Source: Rhodopirellula sp.
GTDB lineage: Bacteria > Planctomycetota > Planctomycetia > Pirellulales > Pirellulaceae
Assembly: GCA_003513555.1 (NCBI GenBank)
Contig: DOPG01000178.1
Coordinates: 1-64,000, forward strand
DNA: 64,000 bases
Reading direction: 5' to 3'
A program made the translations under genes and the position numbers. Shown here in pieces: positions 54,430-63,709 of the stretch (its first letter is position 1; each line of letters begins with the position of its first letter). Below the pieces are notes generated by a model. The model did no database searches. It was not told the DNA's origin and was given only the letters and a program-made list of their open reading frames with translations.

Positions 54430-55791
54430 TCATTTCGCATGCTGCTGAATCATCTGCATCAAATCGGCAGAAGGCTGGTTCAGTGTCATCACTTGAGCTG
54501 GACCAGAAGGATTCTTTCGGTCTCGCACAATCACGATCACTTCATGACCATTGGTTGAATCGACGTCAGCAAAAAGCATTTCACTTGGTGTGCTACGAGC
54601 AGCTCCAATCGCGGCATTGACCCCGGTTGATCCGACCTTGGAAGTCGCGCCAACACTTGGAACTTCTTGCTGCAATGACGCGAGTCGTGTCTGAGGAGGC
54701 TGAGCACGTTTGTAAATCGTCGACAGACCAGTTTTGTCAAGTTGCCACTGCACAGACCCCGGACCAGCATAAATCCCAACATCACCTTCGTAATCAGCGG
54801 CATTACACACACCAATCAATCTCCCTGCTTCATCAAACAGGCCACCACCACTTCGACCATCAATGGGTGCACCAGCTATCTCAAGATTGGAAACTCCCAA
54901 ATGCTGATCATACTTATCGACACCGGTTATCCTTGTGTCCCGGCGTGAAGGATCAGCGCCCCTATCACAACCAAAACTGAAAGCGGTTTGACCGGCACGC
55001 ACTCGTTCCTGCGGATGAATCATTGGGACTGGCTGCATCTGAAATCCAGGACGAATCGCAACAAGTGCAACATCATGCGTGTCAGCATCGTAGTCTAGTA
55101 ATTCGCCAACGACGGTGTGAGTCTGCCCTCCAACATAAACGTCGACTTCAATCTTTCCTTGCCCCTTGTTTTCCCGAAACAGATGCCCACATGTTAAAAC
55201 CAACGCCTGATCACCGTTAGTATCAATAACCGTACCAGTGCCAGCACCGTACCCATGTCCATCATGGACGCGAAGACGAACTGTTGCCGCGCGGGCAATT
55301 TCGATCGCTTGTGCAAGCGACACCGTGGGCATCGCTTCACTAGTGGCAGAAACTGGAGCGACTGTTGCTGATGTTCCACCGGCAAGTGGTGCAAGGCGAG
55401 TCGCCGGTGCGGCAATATTTTGAAAAGACGGATCCATTGCCCGGGTGGGAATCCGAGGTCCCGATGGACTGCTCGCTAACGCCGCCTGCAAAGCCGGCAT
55501 AGATTGCTGCCCGATCAACCTGGCGACCTCTTGGCCACCTGACAAGACAACATACGTCGGTGTCTTGCGGATGCCATAGCGGGCCGCCAAGTGTGGTTCT
55601 GTCACGACATCCACATGCCGAATGGCAACCCCTTTGCTAGCAAGCTGAGCAAGGGTCGGCTTCATGGCCTGGCAGGGAGCGCAGTGCGCAGACGAGAAAT
55701 CCAGCAAAATTGCATCACCACCGAAGGCGGCCTGCGAGGCAGCGAGAATCCAAAGTAAACCGGCAACCGATAGTGCGAAAAATGATCTCAT
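54430..55791 (-). CDS. Secreted thioredoxin-trypsin-like protease fusion
   Basis: The 453-residue protein has a signal peptide (FFALSVAGLLWILAASQAAFG), a thioredoxin domain at about 26-110 with redox site C37-A-P-C40 and the cis-proline region KTPTY, a Pro/Ala linker, and a trypsin-like domain at about 160-345. The triad is intact: His203 (LTCGHLF), Asp240 (THDVALV) and Ser314 (DGRSGGGLF). A helical and low-complexity tail follows. I chose ATG 55791 because GGAGGGGC precedes it; the open frame to 55980 lacks a signal peptide. It could open disulphides and cut misfolded periplasmic proteins. Confidence 0.85.
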   Translation of the reverse strand: MRSFFALSVAGLLWILAASQAAFGGDAILLDFSSAHCAPCQAMKPTLAQLASKGVAIRHVDVVTEPHLAARYGIRKTPTYVVLSGGQEVARLIGQQSMPALQAALASSPSGPRIPTRAMDPSFQNIAAPATRLAPLAGGTSATVAPVSATSEAMPTVSLAQAIEIARAATVRLRVHDGHGYGAGTGTVIDTNGDQALVLTCGHLFRENKGQGKIEVDVYVGGQTHTVVGELLDYDADTHDVALVAIRPGFQMQPVPMIHPQERVRAGQTAFSFGCDRGADPSRRDTRITGVDKYDQHLGVSNLEIAGAPIDGRSGGGLFDEAGRLIGVCNAADYEGDVGIYAGPGSVQWQLDKTGLSTIYKRAQPPQTRLASLQQEVPSVGATSKVGSTGVNAAIGAARSTPSEMLFADVDSTNGHEVIVIVRDRKNPSGPAQVMTLNQPSADLMQMIQQHAK

Positions 55792-56137
55792 CGCAATCGC
55801 CCCTCCGTGGACAACATGTGCATGAACCCTGCTTTTCGCCAAGGCATCCTGCCATCTGAAAAGCACCGCTGAGCCGAGCGATCTTCGCACTCGGACCTGT
55901 GGTGGATAGTCGGTGAGAAGCCCATTCCGAGGCAAGATCAAACATCGATGTGACTTGAAAACTTGAGGCTTTTTTTGCACTAGGCCAAGGTTTTCCGTAT
56001 TTTTTTTAGTTCAGCTATCCATGAGGACTCGGAAGAAGTGATCCTTTCGAGATTTCAATCGTCACCGTGCCGTCGTATGAAATGTCTCAGGTGATTACAA
56101 TTCCGCTGACAATCCTGCTACCCAATTGCATTCATTC
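55792..56137. other. Divergent region before metG
   Basis: About 350 bases. A leftward frame remains open to 55980 but is judged non-coding. T-rich tracts near 55970-56010 may be promoter DNA. No tRNA, T-box leader or hairpin is seen. Confidence 0.4.
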
Positions 56138-58177
56138 ATGACACGTAAAATACTCGTCACCAGTGCGCTTCCCTATGCGAATGGCCCGATTCATATCGGA
56201 CACTTGGTGGAATATATCCAGACTGACATTTGGGTCCGATTTCAGAAAATGCGAGGTAACCGTTGTACCTACATTTGTGCTGATGATACCCACGGAACCG
56301 CGATCATGATTCGCGCCCGTAAGGAGGGACGTAGTGAGGAGGCCCTGATTGGGGACATGAGCGCAGCTCATCAGCGTGACTTTTCTGGATTTGGAATCCA
56401 GTTTGATCATTACGGTAGCACCAACAGCGATGCAAATCGCGAAATCTGTGCTGAGTTCTGGAAATCACTCCGAGAGGCAGACCTCGTCACCGAGCGAGCG
56501 ATCGAACAGCTCTTTGATCCCGAGGCGGAAACATTTCTCGCGGATCGTTTTGTTCGCGGTACATGTCCAACCTGCGGTCTTACTGATCAGGCGGGGGACA
56601 ATTGCACATGTGGCGCGACCTATAGTCCAACCGATCTGATTGACCCGAAGAGTACGCTCAGTGGTGCTACACCGATCCTCCGCGAATCCCAACATCTGTT
56701 TGTCGAATTGGAAAAACTGCATGCGCTTTTAAATCATTGGGTTGAAACAAGTGGCGCCCTTCAGACTGAAGTCGCCAACTACTTGAAAGGGCATTTCCTG
56801 GCGGAGGAATTGCGGGACTGGGACATCAGCAGACCAGCCCCCTATTTTGGATTCGAGATACCCGATTCCCCGGGCAATTACTGGTATGTCTGGTTCGATG
56901 CACCAATTGGCTACATCGCCAGTACCCGTGAATGGTGTGAAACCAATGGCGAACAGTTGGCAGACTGGTGGCGAGATCCAGAGTGCGAGATTCACCACTT
57001 CATCGGCAAGGACATTACCTACTTCCACACGCTGTTCTGGCCCGGCATGCTGAAAACAGCCAAGTACAACCTGCCGACTAAGGTACACATTCACGGTTTC
57101 CTAAACGTCGACGGCAAGAAGATGTCAAAGCGTGACGGAACACTGGTCGCTGCAGAGACCTATCTAAAATATGCAAACCCGTCATACCTGAGATATTTTT
57201 ACGCGACCAAACTGACTTCACGCGTGGAGGATCTGGACTTAGGAGTCGAAGAATTCACTGAGAAAGTGAACAGCGATTTGGTTGGCAAAGTCGTTAATTT
57301 GGCGAGTCGTGTTGGTAAGTTTGCCAACAAGACAGGACTCGCCAAAACGTATCCCGATGATGGTGGGCTATTCACCGCAGCGGCCGCGGCTGGTGACGAA
57401 ATTGCTGCAGCCTACGAAGCCGGCGAATACGCAAAAGCAATGCGGAAAATCATGGAACTCGCTGACGCGGCAAACCCCTTTGTCGAACATGCCAAGCCAT
57501 GGGAAATGAACAAGGACGAGCAGAGAACTGATGAACTCCGAGACACATGCACGGTGGCATTGAATCTATTTCGCCAGCTTGCTGTTTACCTTTCCCCTGT
57601 CCTGCCAGAGTTGGCAGCGAAATGCGGAGAACTGATGGGTGACGAGATTAGTTCCTGGGATCAAAGCAAAGAGCCGTTGGTCGGAACCCCGGTATCAAAA
57701 TTCAAACGCATGATGGATCGAGTACAACCCGAGGACTTGAAAAAAATGATGGAAGAAAGCAAAGAACTGGCAGCCGAAGATACTGCGGCAGGTGATCAAC
57801 CCACCTTTAATGACAGTGACCAACCGCTCAAAGATGAACCACTCGCCGATGAGATCTCCATTGATGACTTCGCAAAGGTAGACCTTAGGGTTGCCCGCGT
57901 GGTTAGCGCCGAGCATGTTCCGGAAGCAAACAAATTGTTGAAATTGACACTTAGCCTTGGCGGCGAGGAACGTCGGCAGGTCTTCGCAGGAATCAAGGCC
58001 GCGTACGAACCTGAGAATCTCGTGGGGCGACTGGTTGTCATGGTTGCAAACCTGAAACCAAGGAAAATGCGATTTGGGCTCAGCGAAGGAATGGTAACTG
58101 CTGCTGGACCGGGTGGGGCTGACGTATTTATCCTGAGTGTCGATGATGGCGCGCAGCCTGGACAACGTGTCCACTGA
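56138..58177 (+). CDS. metG: Methionyl-tRNA synthetase with C-terminal tRNA-binding domain
   Basis: MetG charges tRNA-Met with methionine. The HIGH motif is His19-Ile-Gly-His22, after [10 protein letters not shown]; the zinc knuckle CPTCG-CTCG is present; and KMSKR lies at 328-332. The last 100 residues are an EMAP/Trbp111-type tRNA-binding domain ([42 protein letters not shown]). The total of 679 residues is normal for this two-domain form. TTG 56126 is an alternative start. Confidence 0.96.
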   Translation: MTRKILVTSALPYANGPIHIGHLVEYIQTDIWVRFQKMRGNRCTYICADDTHGTAIMIRARKEGRSEEALIGDMSAAHQRDFSGFGIQFDHYGSTNSDANREICAEFWKSLREADLVTERAIEQLFDPEAETFLADRFVRGTCPTCGLTDQAGDNCTCGATYSPTDLIDPKSTLSGATPILRESQHLFVELEKLHALLNHWVETSGALQTEVANYLKGHFLAEELRDWDISRPAPYFGFEIPDSPGNYWYVWFDAPIGYIASTREWCETNGEQLADWWRDPECEIHHFIGKDITYFHTLFWPGMLKTAKYNLPTKVHIHGFLNVDGKKMSKRDGTLVAAETYLKYANPSYLRYFYATKLTSRVEDLDLGVEEFTEKVNSDLVGKVVNLASRVGKFANKTGLAKTYPDDGGLFTAAAAAGDEIAAAYEAGEYAKAMRKIMELADAANPFVEHAKPWEMNKDEQRTDELRDTCTVALNLFRQLAVYLSPVLPELAAKCGELMGDEISSWDQSKEPLVGTPVSKFKRMMDRVQPEDLKKMMEESKELAAEDTAAGDQPTFNDSDQPLKDEPLADEISIDDFAKVDLRVARVVSAEHVPEANKLLKLTLSLGGEERRQVFAGIKAAYEPENLVGRLVVMVANLKPRKMRFGLSEGMVTAAGPGGADVFILSVDDGAQPGQRVH

Positions 58178-58209
58178 GTCAAGCTCTGAATCCGAGGTAA
58201 TCTCTTCCC

Positions 58210-59046
58210 ATGCTGCGGCGACCCCTTCGCTCTTTCCGGCGCCACCTGCTTGATCGTATGGTCTTGCGGCCATCGCAGCACCCGATTCACGCTCCGACTC
58301 TGAAAAGAGTACTACTGCGACGTGAAACGGAAACCCTTGAGTGTTTTGTTCAGCAGAGCCACAGCGATTCTGAACCACCGGACTTGCTCATCCTCAAATT
58401 CCCGGGAACGGCTGGACGAGCCGAGCGCTCCACCTCCTTTCCAACCTCGATGGTGGATGTAAAACGAACCGCTATTTGGACTTGGAATCCGCCAGGCTAC
58501 GGAGGTAGCCATGGAAAGGCCAGCCTTTCAACGATGGCTCGCGCAGGATCAACTTTCTGGCAGTCGGTTACTGAAAAACATGCCGGCCCGAATACGTCCA
58601 TTTGGTTGTGCGGAAACAGCCTCGGTTGCGCCACCGTTCTTCATGTTGCGGCCAAACACACTCCAAATCCAGCACATACAGGATTGGTTCTTCGAAACCC
58701 TCCCCCGCTAAAGCTGGTTATCAAAAGAGCAGCCGAACCCTATCCACACTTCGGCCTTATCAATCCGGTAATCGCTGATTTATGCGATGCCATGGACACA
58801 ATGAAAACCGCTCCAAGAGTAAATCTGAATGCAGTGATTTTGCAATCTGAACTCGATACACTTGTACCTGTTGAGTTTCAGAATGAAATGCTTGAAGGTT
58901 ACGGTGGATCATTACGAAAAGTTCTCATGAAAGGAATCGATCATGATGGTCTTTCAAATGAACACCACGAACCCGCTATTTGCGACAGCATACGCTGGTT
59001 GTGGAAACATACATCCCCAACCAACAAGCCTTTGGCGGTCGAGTGA
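58210..59046 (+). CDS. Alpha/beta hydrolase-fold protein
   Basis: A 278-residue protein of the alpha/beta hydrolase superfamily. PDLLILKFPGTAG is the oxyanion strand, CGNSLGCATVLHVA holds the nucleophile Ser, and ILQSELDTLVPVE and KGIDHDGLSN supply the likely acid and His. No signal peptide is seen. The substrate is unknown. It follows metG by 32 bases and precedes an acetyltransferase by 15 bases, so the three could share a transcript. Confidence 0.75.
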   Translation: MLRRPLRSFRRHLLDRMVLRPSQHPIHAPTLKRVLLRRETETLECFVQQSHSDSEPPDLLILKFPGTAGRAERSTSFPTSMVDVKRTAIWTWNPPGYGGSHGKASLSTMARAGSTFWQSVTEKHAGPNTSIWLCGNSLGCATVLHVAAKHTPNPAHTGLVLRNPPPLKLVIKRAAEPYPHFGLINPVIADLCDAMDTMKTAPRVNLNAVILQSELDTLVPVEFQNEMLEGYGGSLRKVLMKGIDHDGLSNEHHEPAICDSIRWLWKHTSPTNKPLAVE

Positions 59047-59061
59047 TAACAGTCAACAAAC

Positions 59062-59556
59062 ATGATTGAAGCAAAAATCCGAAAAGCTGTCGCAGATGAC
59101 GCAAATGCAATCGCTGACATCTACAACCATCACATCGAAATTGGTGGGTCGACGTTCGATACAAAAACATGGGCAGCAACCGATGTAGGCCAACTCATTG
59201 AAAAGCCGCCCCCTAACGCATGGTTCGTCGCAAATTCAGACCACAAGATCTTGGGCTGGTCAGCTACCCGCCCGCACAGCCAACGTCATGGCTACCGCTA
59301 CACCTGCGAGACCGCAATTTATTTGCATCCGAATTTCACGGGACGTGGCATTGGAGATCAACTGCAGACCAAAATAGAAGAATATTGTCGCCAGGTTGGA
59401 TTACACCATGCAGTTGCCAAAATCATTAGTGACAACCACCGAAGCATATCATTCCACCAACGACACGGTTACGAGATTGTCGGTGTCCAAAAGGAAATCG
59501 GACGCATGGAAGGCCGCTGGTGTGATGTCACAATTATGCAACGAATCTTTGAGTGA
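59062..59556 (+). CDS. GNAT acetyltransferase, phosphinothricin-acetyltransferase-like
   Basis: The 164-residue protein has the GNAT fold: IRKAVADDANAIADIYNHHIE opening, TAIYLHPNFTGRGIGDQL with the acetyl-CoA loop (GRGIG), and AVAKIISDNHRSISFHQRHGYEIVG. This spacing resembles the phosphinothricin/methionine-sulfone N-acetyltransferase group. The true substrate is probably an amino-acid analogue or another amine. It follows the hydrolase by 15 bases. Confidence 0.85.
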   Translation: MIEAKIRKAVADDANAIADIYNHHIEIGGSTFDTKTWAATDVGQLIEKPPPNAWFVANSDHKILGWSATRPHSQRHGYRYTCETAIYLHPNFTGRGIGDQLQTKIEEYCRQVGLHHAVAKIISDNHRSISFHQRHGYEIVGVQKEIGRMEGRWCDVTIMQRIFE

Positions 59557-59622
59557 TCTCCGACGTTTGCCGTGAGATGAAACTGCCGAAGAAAAGGCAA
59601 CTATCAGGCTCGTTTTTCTCGT

Positions 59623-60639
59623 TCATCGACTGGCAGATCGTGCTTCAGAAAGCATGCTGACCATCTCGGGCAATATGAGTGATGCTGGCAGTGCGTAACT
59701 AACGACGCGACCAGCGCGAGCGATGTTGATCCCAATGACATTGCCTTTGGTATCCATCAGAGGACCACCGCACTCGTCAGGGTCTAACACGGTATCGTGC
59801 TGCATGACTTGGTCAAAACCTGACAGGCGAACATTTCGTGGCCCGTTGACCCGTGCATCACTTTCGGATTCTCGCATGACATTCAGATCACGAATTGACG
59901 CATCTACATCCATCGTAGTGGAATCGTTTTCTTCCTCATCCCGTGTGATTGTCAGGCGAACACTTTCTCCTGGAAACATTCCACGTAACGTTTCGATGAC
60001 ACCCAATCGGCTTCGTTCTTGCCGCCCGTTGATTGCGATGATCAGATCACCCTTTTTCAAGCCGGCGGCTTCCGCCCCACTGTCGGGGAAGACGCCGCGT
60101 ACCATAGCTCTTCCTGTCCGGTCATCCTGAAGCAGTACACCGAGTCGACCTTGGTGCGAAATCCGGCGCGGCTTCGCACCGATCACGCCCAACCCGATGG
60201 GGTTTGATTTCCGACCAACGCTGATCACAAAGCTCGCGACCGGGGGGATTTCGCCGGCGAACTCAGCAGGCCTCAAGGTTAGATCCCCTTCGACCCTTAA
60301 CAGCGCTAGATCGTTGCTCCGTCGCACGGCTGCAACGCGGGCGGGCAGTAGTTGTCCATCGCTAAGTCGCACCCGGATCGGATCGCCACTCAATTCACTT
60401 CGCTTGGTCAGTATGAACCCATCCTCCGCGACAATCGTTCCCAATGCGACCGGTTGATCCCCACTATACACCTGCACAACAGATCCAGAGATTTTCTCCG
60501 TCACTGGTCGAACCAGATTCATCATGGACGCATTATCACGCCGTGGAAGTGGCTCGAATTGAGCAAACAACGCTTGCCCCTCGGTAGCCAATATCGTGGC
60601 GATAAAAACAGAGGAAAGTGTTATTGCATAAGATCGCAT
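59623..60639 (-). CDS. HtrA-like pseudoprotease with a PDZ domain nested inside the protease fold
   Basis: The protein has a signal segment (SYAITLSSVFIATILATEG). Numbering from ATG 60639, the first trypsin-like barrel follows (VTEKISGSVVQVYSG, VAEDGFILTKRSEL, SNDLALLRV), but the His of the usual T-x-x-H-V is absent (TKRSEL). A PDZ domain then intervenes at about 164-234 (GRLGVLLQ, AAGLKKGDLIIAING). The last part returns to the protease fold with ECGGPLMDTKGNVIGIN, where Cys290 replaces the catalytic Ser. The active site is therefore lost. It is transcribed just after an active-looking HtrA relative. Confidence 0.75.
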   Translation of the reverse strand: MRSYAITLSSVFIATILATEGQALFAQFEPLPRRDNASMMNLVRPVTEKISGSVVQVYSGDQPVALGTIVAEDGFILTKRSELSGDPIRVRLSDGQLLPARVAAVRRSNDLALLRVEGDLTLRPAEFAGEIPPVASFVISVGRKSNPIGLGVIGAKPRRISHQGRLGVLLQDDRTGRAMVRGVFPDSGAEAAGLKKGDLIIAINGRQERSRLGVIETLRGMFPGESVRLTITRDEEENDSTTMDVDASIRDLNVMRESESDARVNGPRNVRLSGFDQVMQHDTVLDPDECGGPLMDTKGNVIGINIARAGRVVSYALPASLILPEMVSMLSEARSASR

Positions 60640-60700
60640 GCTGCTGTCAACCATCTTGCACCAAACCGAATCTGGACTGTGAAGTCTCTTCTTAGTACTG

Positions 60701-61855
60701 TTACTCGCCTCGCCCAATTACAACCCGAAAGAAAACGGGGCGTCCGTCACGCTGACCACGCACGCGAACGTTCTCACCGGGCATCGTCTCTGCGACGGCT
60801 GCTTTCAGCGATTGAAAATCTGTAATTTTTCGATCACCAAACTCCTTGATGATGTCCCCTTCCCGTATTCCAGCTTTCTTCGCGGCCGAGCTGGGACGAA
60901 CAACATCAATCACTGCCTCCTCAACCCGGGAGTTGCCTTGCACGCCGAGTACAGGACGAAACCCAGGCAGAGCCCCCCATGAGTCACCTGCCGCCAACCG
61001 GTCCCATGAGTTCCTATAATTATCAATCGGAATGTGCAAATTTTCTTCCACGTCATTCCCGATCCGACTATGAATCGCGATCAAATTGCCTGACAAATCA
61101 AACAATGGGCCACCGCTGTCGCCGCCAATCAATGCACAGTCAGTCCGCAATGCAGATCGATTAACACGAGCGATCCGCCCAACGCGTGTGACAACGCCTC
61201 GTGCTTGGTCGAACCCACTGGGATGGCCGGTCGCAATGCACCACATACCGCGGGCCAACTTGCTACTGTCGCCTAACGTTGCATGGGGCCACTCCACTCC
61301 CTCGTTTTGGCCTGCGCTGATCTGCAACATGCCGGCGTCAACATTCTTATTCAAACCAAGTGTCATCGCTTTTAGTTGCCGTCCATTTGCCAAAATCACA
61401 GTCGCTGGCTTGTTCGGTCTCATCGCTACATGAGCAGCGGTTAATACCTTGCCGCCACCATCGATGATCACGCCACAGCCTTGTGCTTGGCCAATTTTAA
61501 TGCTGACGGTGCAGAGCTTGGCTGCCTCTGAGATTTTTCCGAATTGCTGTTCGAGCAGTCGAAGCTGTTCGAGAGATTTGGGTACTGTCCCTGCTGAAAG
61601 AATCTTCTGAAGATCGCGAGGAACAGGAATCTTCGTCTCAGACGACTCATCTCCTTGCGTCGGAGCGGCTACTGGGGGCTGTGCCTCGGCAGTAAGCCCT
61701 AGCATCCCAAAGCCCAATGCTAGAAAGGCGAATGCCGCAATAATCGAATGCGGTTTGCCGACGACGGATGGTTTCGTTATGTAGTAATGCACGGCTGCCT
61801 CGAATCGCGGCTCGAAGTTGGCGATCACGTACCTGTATTCAGATACGCTCTCCAT
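60701..61855 (-). CDS. HtrA/Deg-type serine protease with C-terminal PDZ domain
   Basis: The 384-residue protein has a long N-terminal segment before a hydrophobic signal (IIAAFAFLALGFGMLGLTAEA, about 38-58), then a trypsin-like domain with an intact triad: His142 (TAAHV), Asp173 (NVDAGML) and Ser247 (GGDSGGPLF). One PDZ domain follows at about 300-382 (KKAGIREGDIIKEFGDRKI). This is an envelope quality-control protease layout with a single PDZ. The start may be internal, since the first 35 residues are unusual. The pseudoprotease gene follows by about 60 bases on the same strand. Confidence 0.88.
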   Translation of the reverse strand: MESVSEYRYVIANFEPRFEAAVHYYITKPSVVGKPHSIIAAFAFLALGFGMLGLTAEAQPPVAAPTQGDESSETKIPVPRDLQKILSAGTVPKSLEQLRLLEQQFGKISEAAKLCTVSIKIGQAQGCGVIIDGGGKVLTAAHVAMRPNKPATVILANGRQLKAMTLGLNKNVDAGMLQISAGQNEGVEWPHATLGDSSKLARGMWCIATGHPSGFDQARGVVTRVGRIARVNRSALRTDCALIGGDSGGPLFDLSGNLIAIHSRIGNDVEENLHIPIDNYRNSWDRLAAGDSWGALPGFRPVLGVQGNSRVEEAVIDVVRPSSAAKKAGIREGDIIKEFGDRKITDFQSLKAAVAETMPGENVRVRGQRDGRPVFFRVVIGRGE

Positions 61856-61915
61856 TATAGACTCTATTCAAGATCCTTGGAAAAGTGATCTCTGCTAACA
61901 GGAAAACCAACTGAA

Positions 61916-62794
61916 ATGAGTGATGTTTCGGACCAAACCATGATTTTTGGGTGCGGCTACCTCGGTCGCCGCATAGCACGATTGGCAATCCTTGACGGAA
62001 ATAGGGTGTGGGCAACCACGCGTCAGAGGGACAAGCAGCAAGAACTTGCCAGCGAAGGAATTCAACCGATCGTGGCCGACTGGACAGATCGACGGACGCT
62101 AAAGCAACTGCCAGCCGTCAAACACCTTGTGATTTGTGTGAGTTATGACCGACGGAGTGCTCACAATCGCTATGAATCTCAGGTCGGCGGACTACGTAAC
62201 CTTCTGCATGTGATCAGTCCTGAGACAAAGGTCTGCTACATCAGTACAACCGGCGTCTATCACCAACAAGGCGGTTGGTGGGTTGACGAAGCGAGTCCAA
62301 CGCGGCCAAGTCGTGATGGTGGACGCGCGCATCTGATGGCAGAATCACTGTTAAACCAAATGCGACCCAAGTCACCTTGGACAATTTTGCGACTTTCTGG
62401 CATCTACGGGCCCGGCAGAATACCGCGTGCTGCGGACGTGATTGCTGGAAGACCAATCGCCTCACCGCAACACGGTTTTCTGAATTTAATTCACGTCGAT
62501 GATGCAGCTGAGGCAGTCTGCTCGGCTTTGCGAAGTCGCACACAGCGTTTGTACGTCGTCAGTGATGATCAACCCGTCGTCCGCTCGCGATTTTACGAGG
62601 AAATTGCCCTCCAAACTGGCTCAAAACGACCCAAGTTTGTGACGCCAGACACCGGTTCACCGGTAATGATGAGGTCGGAGAGCAACAAACGGATCTGGAA
62701 TCGCAGAATGAAACGCGATCTGCTGCCCAAACTTCAGTTTCCAACTTACCGAAACGGATTGGCTGACATCCTGTCGCCCAACAAGCAACGATGA
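61916..62794 (+). CDS. NAD-dependent epimerase/dehydratase-like protein
   Basis: The 292-residue protein has a Rossmann motif MIFGCGYLGRRIARLA (a GxGxxG variant), VADWTDRRTL, and CYISTTGVYHQQG with the Ser and Tyr of the extended SDR active site (YISTTGVY). ILRLSGIYGPGR and LNLIHVDDAAEAV are also family features. It resembles YeeZ-like sugar-nucleotide epimerases, but the substrate is unknown. It is divergent from the HtrA pair. Confidence 0.82.
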   Translation: MSDVSDQTMIFGCGYLGRRIARLAILDGNRVWATTRQRDKQQELASEGIQPIVADWTDRRTLKQLPAVKHLVICVSYDRRSAHNRYESQVGGLRNLLHVISPETKVCYISTTGVYHQQGGWWVDEASPTRPSRDGGRAHLMAESLLNQMRPKSPWTILRLSGIYGPGRIPRAADVIAGRPIASPQHGFLNLIHVDDAAEAVCSALRSRTQRLYVVSDDQPVVRSRFYEEIALQTGSKRPKFVTPDTGSPVMMRSESNKRIWNRRMKRDLLPKLQFPTYRNGLADILSPNKQR

Positions 62795-62917
62795 CACCGA
62801 CAACCCGCTAGCAAGGCAAAACGTGGAGAGGCTGGTCCTGATACCTGTGGGCTACAGGCTTGAAACCATCCAGCGTACAATGCCAAGCTATCCACTCCTA
62901 TTTTTTTGACCAATCAT

Positions 62918-63709
62918 ATGCTCAGCCGTAAACCGATTTTTCCGGGAATTATCGAACTTAACTTCCAAGCTGGAGAAGTCCTCGGGTGTAATGTCTACCT
63001 CGTTTACGATGGTGATGAGTGGATTTTGATCGACATTGGCTACGAAGAAACGGTCGAGGACTTTGTAGAAATCATCCGCCAAATCGATTTTCCTTTTTCT
63101 CGATGTAAAACTCTAGTTGCCACACACGCGGATGTGGACCACATCCAGGGACTCGCCAAAGCCAAGCAGTTACTGAAGACCTCAGTCACCGCTCACCCCA
63201 ACGCAGTAGAACCACTGCAATCTGGCGATACGCTAATCACGCTGGCTGAAATCGCGGCTCAGGATTTGAAGATGGCGATGCCTGCAGTTGAAATCGAACA
63301 CGAGGTCAATGATGGAGATGTCATCGAAGTCGGTTCGCTGAAGGTTGAGGTCTGGCACACTCCCGGTCACACCAACAGTCAATTGGCATTTCGGATCGGA
63401 GATGTACTACTCAGCGGCGACAACATCTACCGCGACGGTTGCATCGGGGCCATCGATGCACACCATGGAAGCGACATCAAAGCCTTTGTCTCATCACTCG
63501 AGCGAATCCGAGACAGCGATGTGAAGTGGTTGGCTCCCAGTCACGGTCCAATCTTTGCGAACGATCCAGATTTGCTTAACGCGACCATCGAAAGAGTTCG
63601 CGGATACTTGAAGATGGCGGACTTCGGTACGCTTGCCGAAAGCTGGCCACTTATGGACGAGTGGGATGAGGAAGTCGCCTCAGGGAAGCTCCCCGATGGC
63701 TTGTCGTAA
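62918..63709 (+). CDS. Metallo-beta-lactamase fold hydrolase
   Basis: The 263-residue protein has the glyoxalase-II-like motif ATHADVDHIQG for the first metal ligands, then WHTPGHTNSQ, LLSGDNIYRDG and PSHGPIF, all in the expected order. These give a dinuclear metal site and hydrolytic activity, perhaps on thioesters or lactones. ATG 62918 is preferred over a TTG at 62906. It overlaps the leftward partial gene by 30 bases at the 3' end. Confidence 0.85.
   Translation: MLSRKPIFPGIIELNFQAGEVLGCNVYLVYDGDEWILIDIGYEETVEDFVEIIRQIDFPFSRCKTLVATHADVDHIQGLAKAKQLLKTSVTAHPNAVEPLQSGDTLITLAEIAAQDLKMAMPAVEIEHEVNDGDVIEVGSLKVEVWHTPGHTNSQLAFRIGDVLLSGDNIYRDGCIGAIDAHHGSDIKAFVSSLERIRDSDVKWLAPSHGPIFANDPDLLNATIERVRGYLKMADFGTLAESWPLMDEWDEEVASGKLPDGLS

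Noticed and set aside
55792..55980. Upstream extension of the thioredoxin-protease ORF
   Set aside because: It would place residues before the signal peptide, and ATG 55791 has a strong ribosome site.
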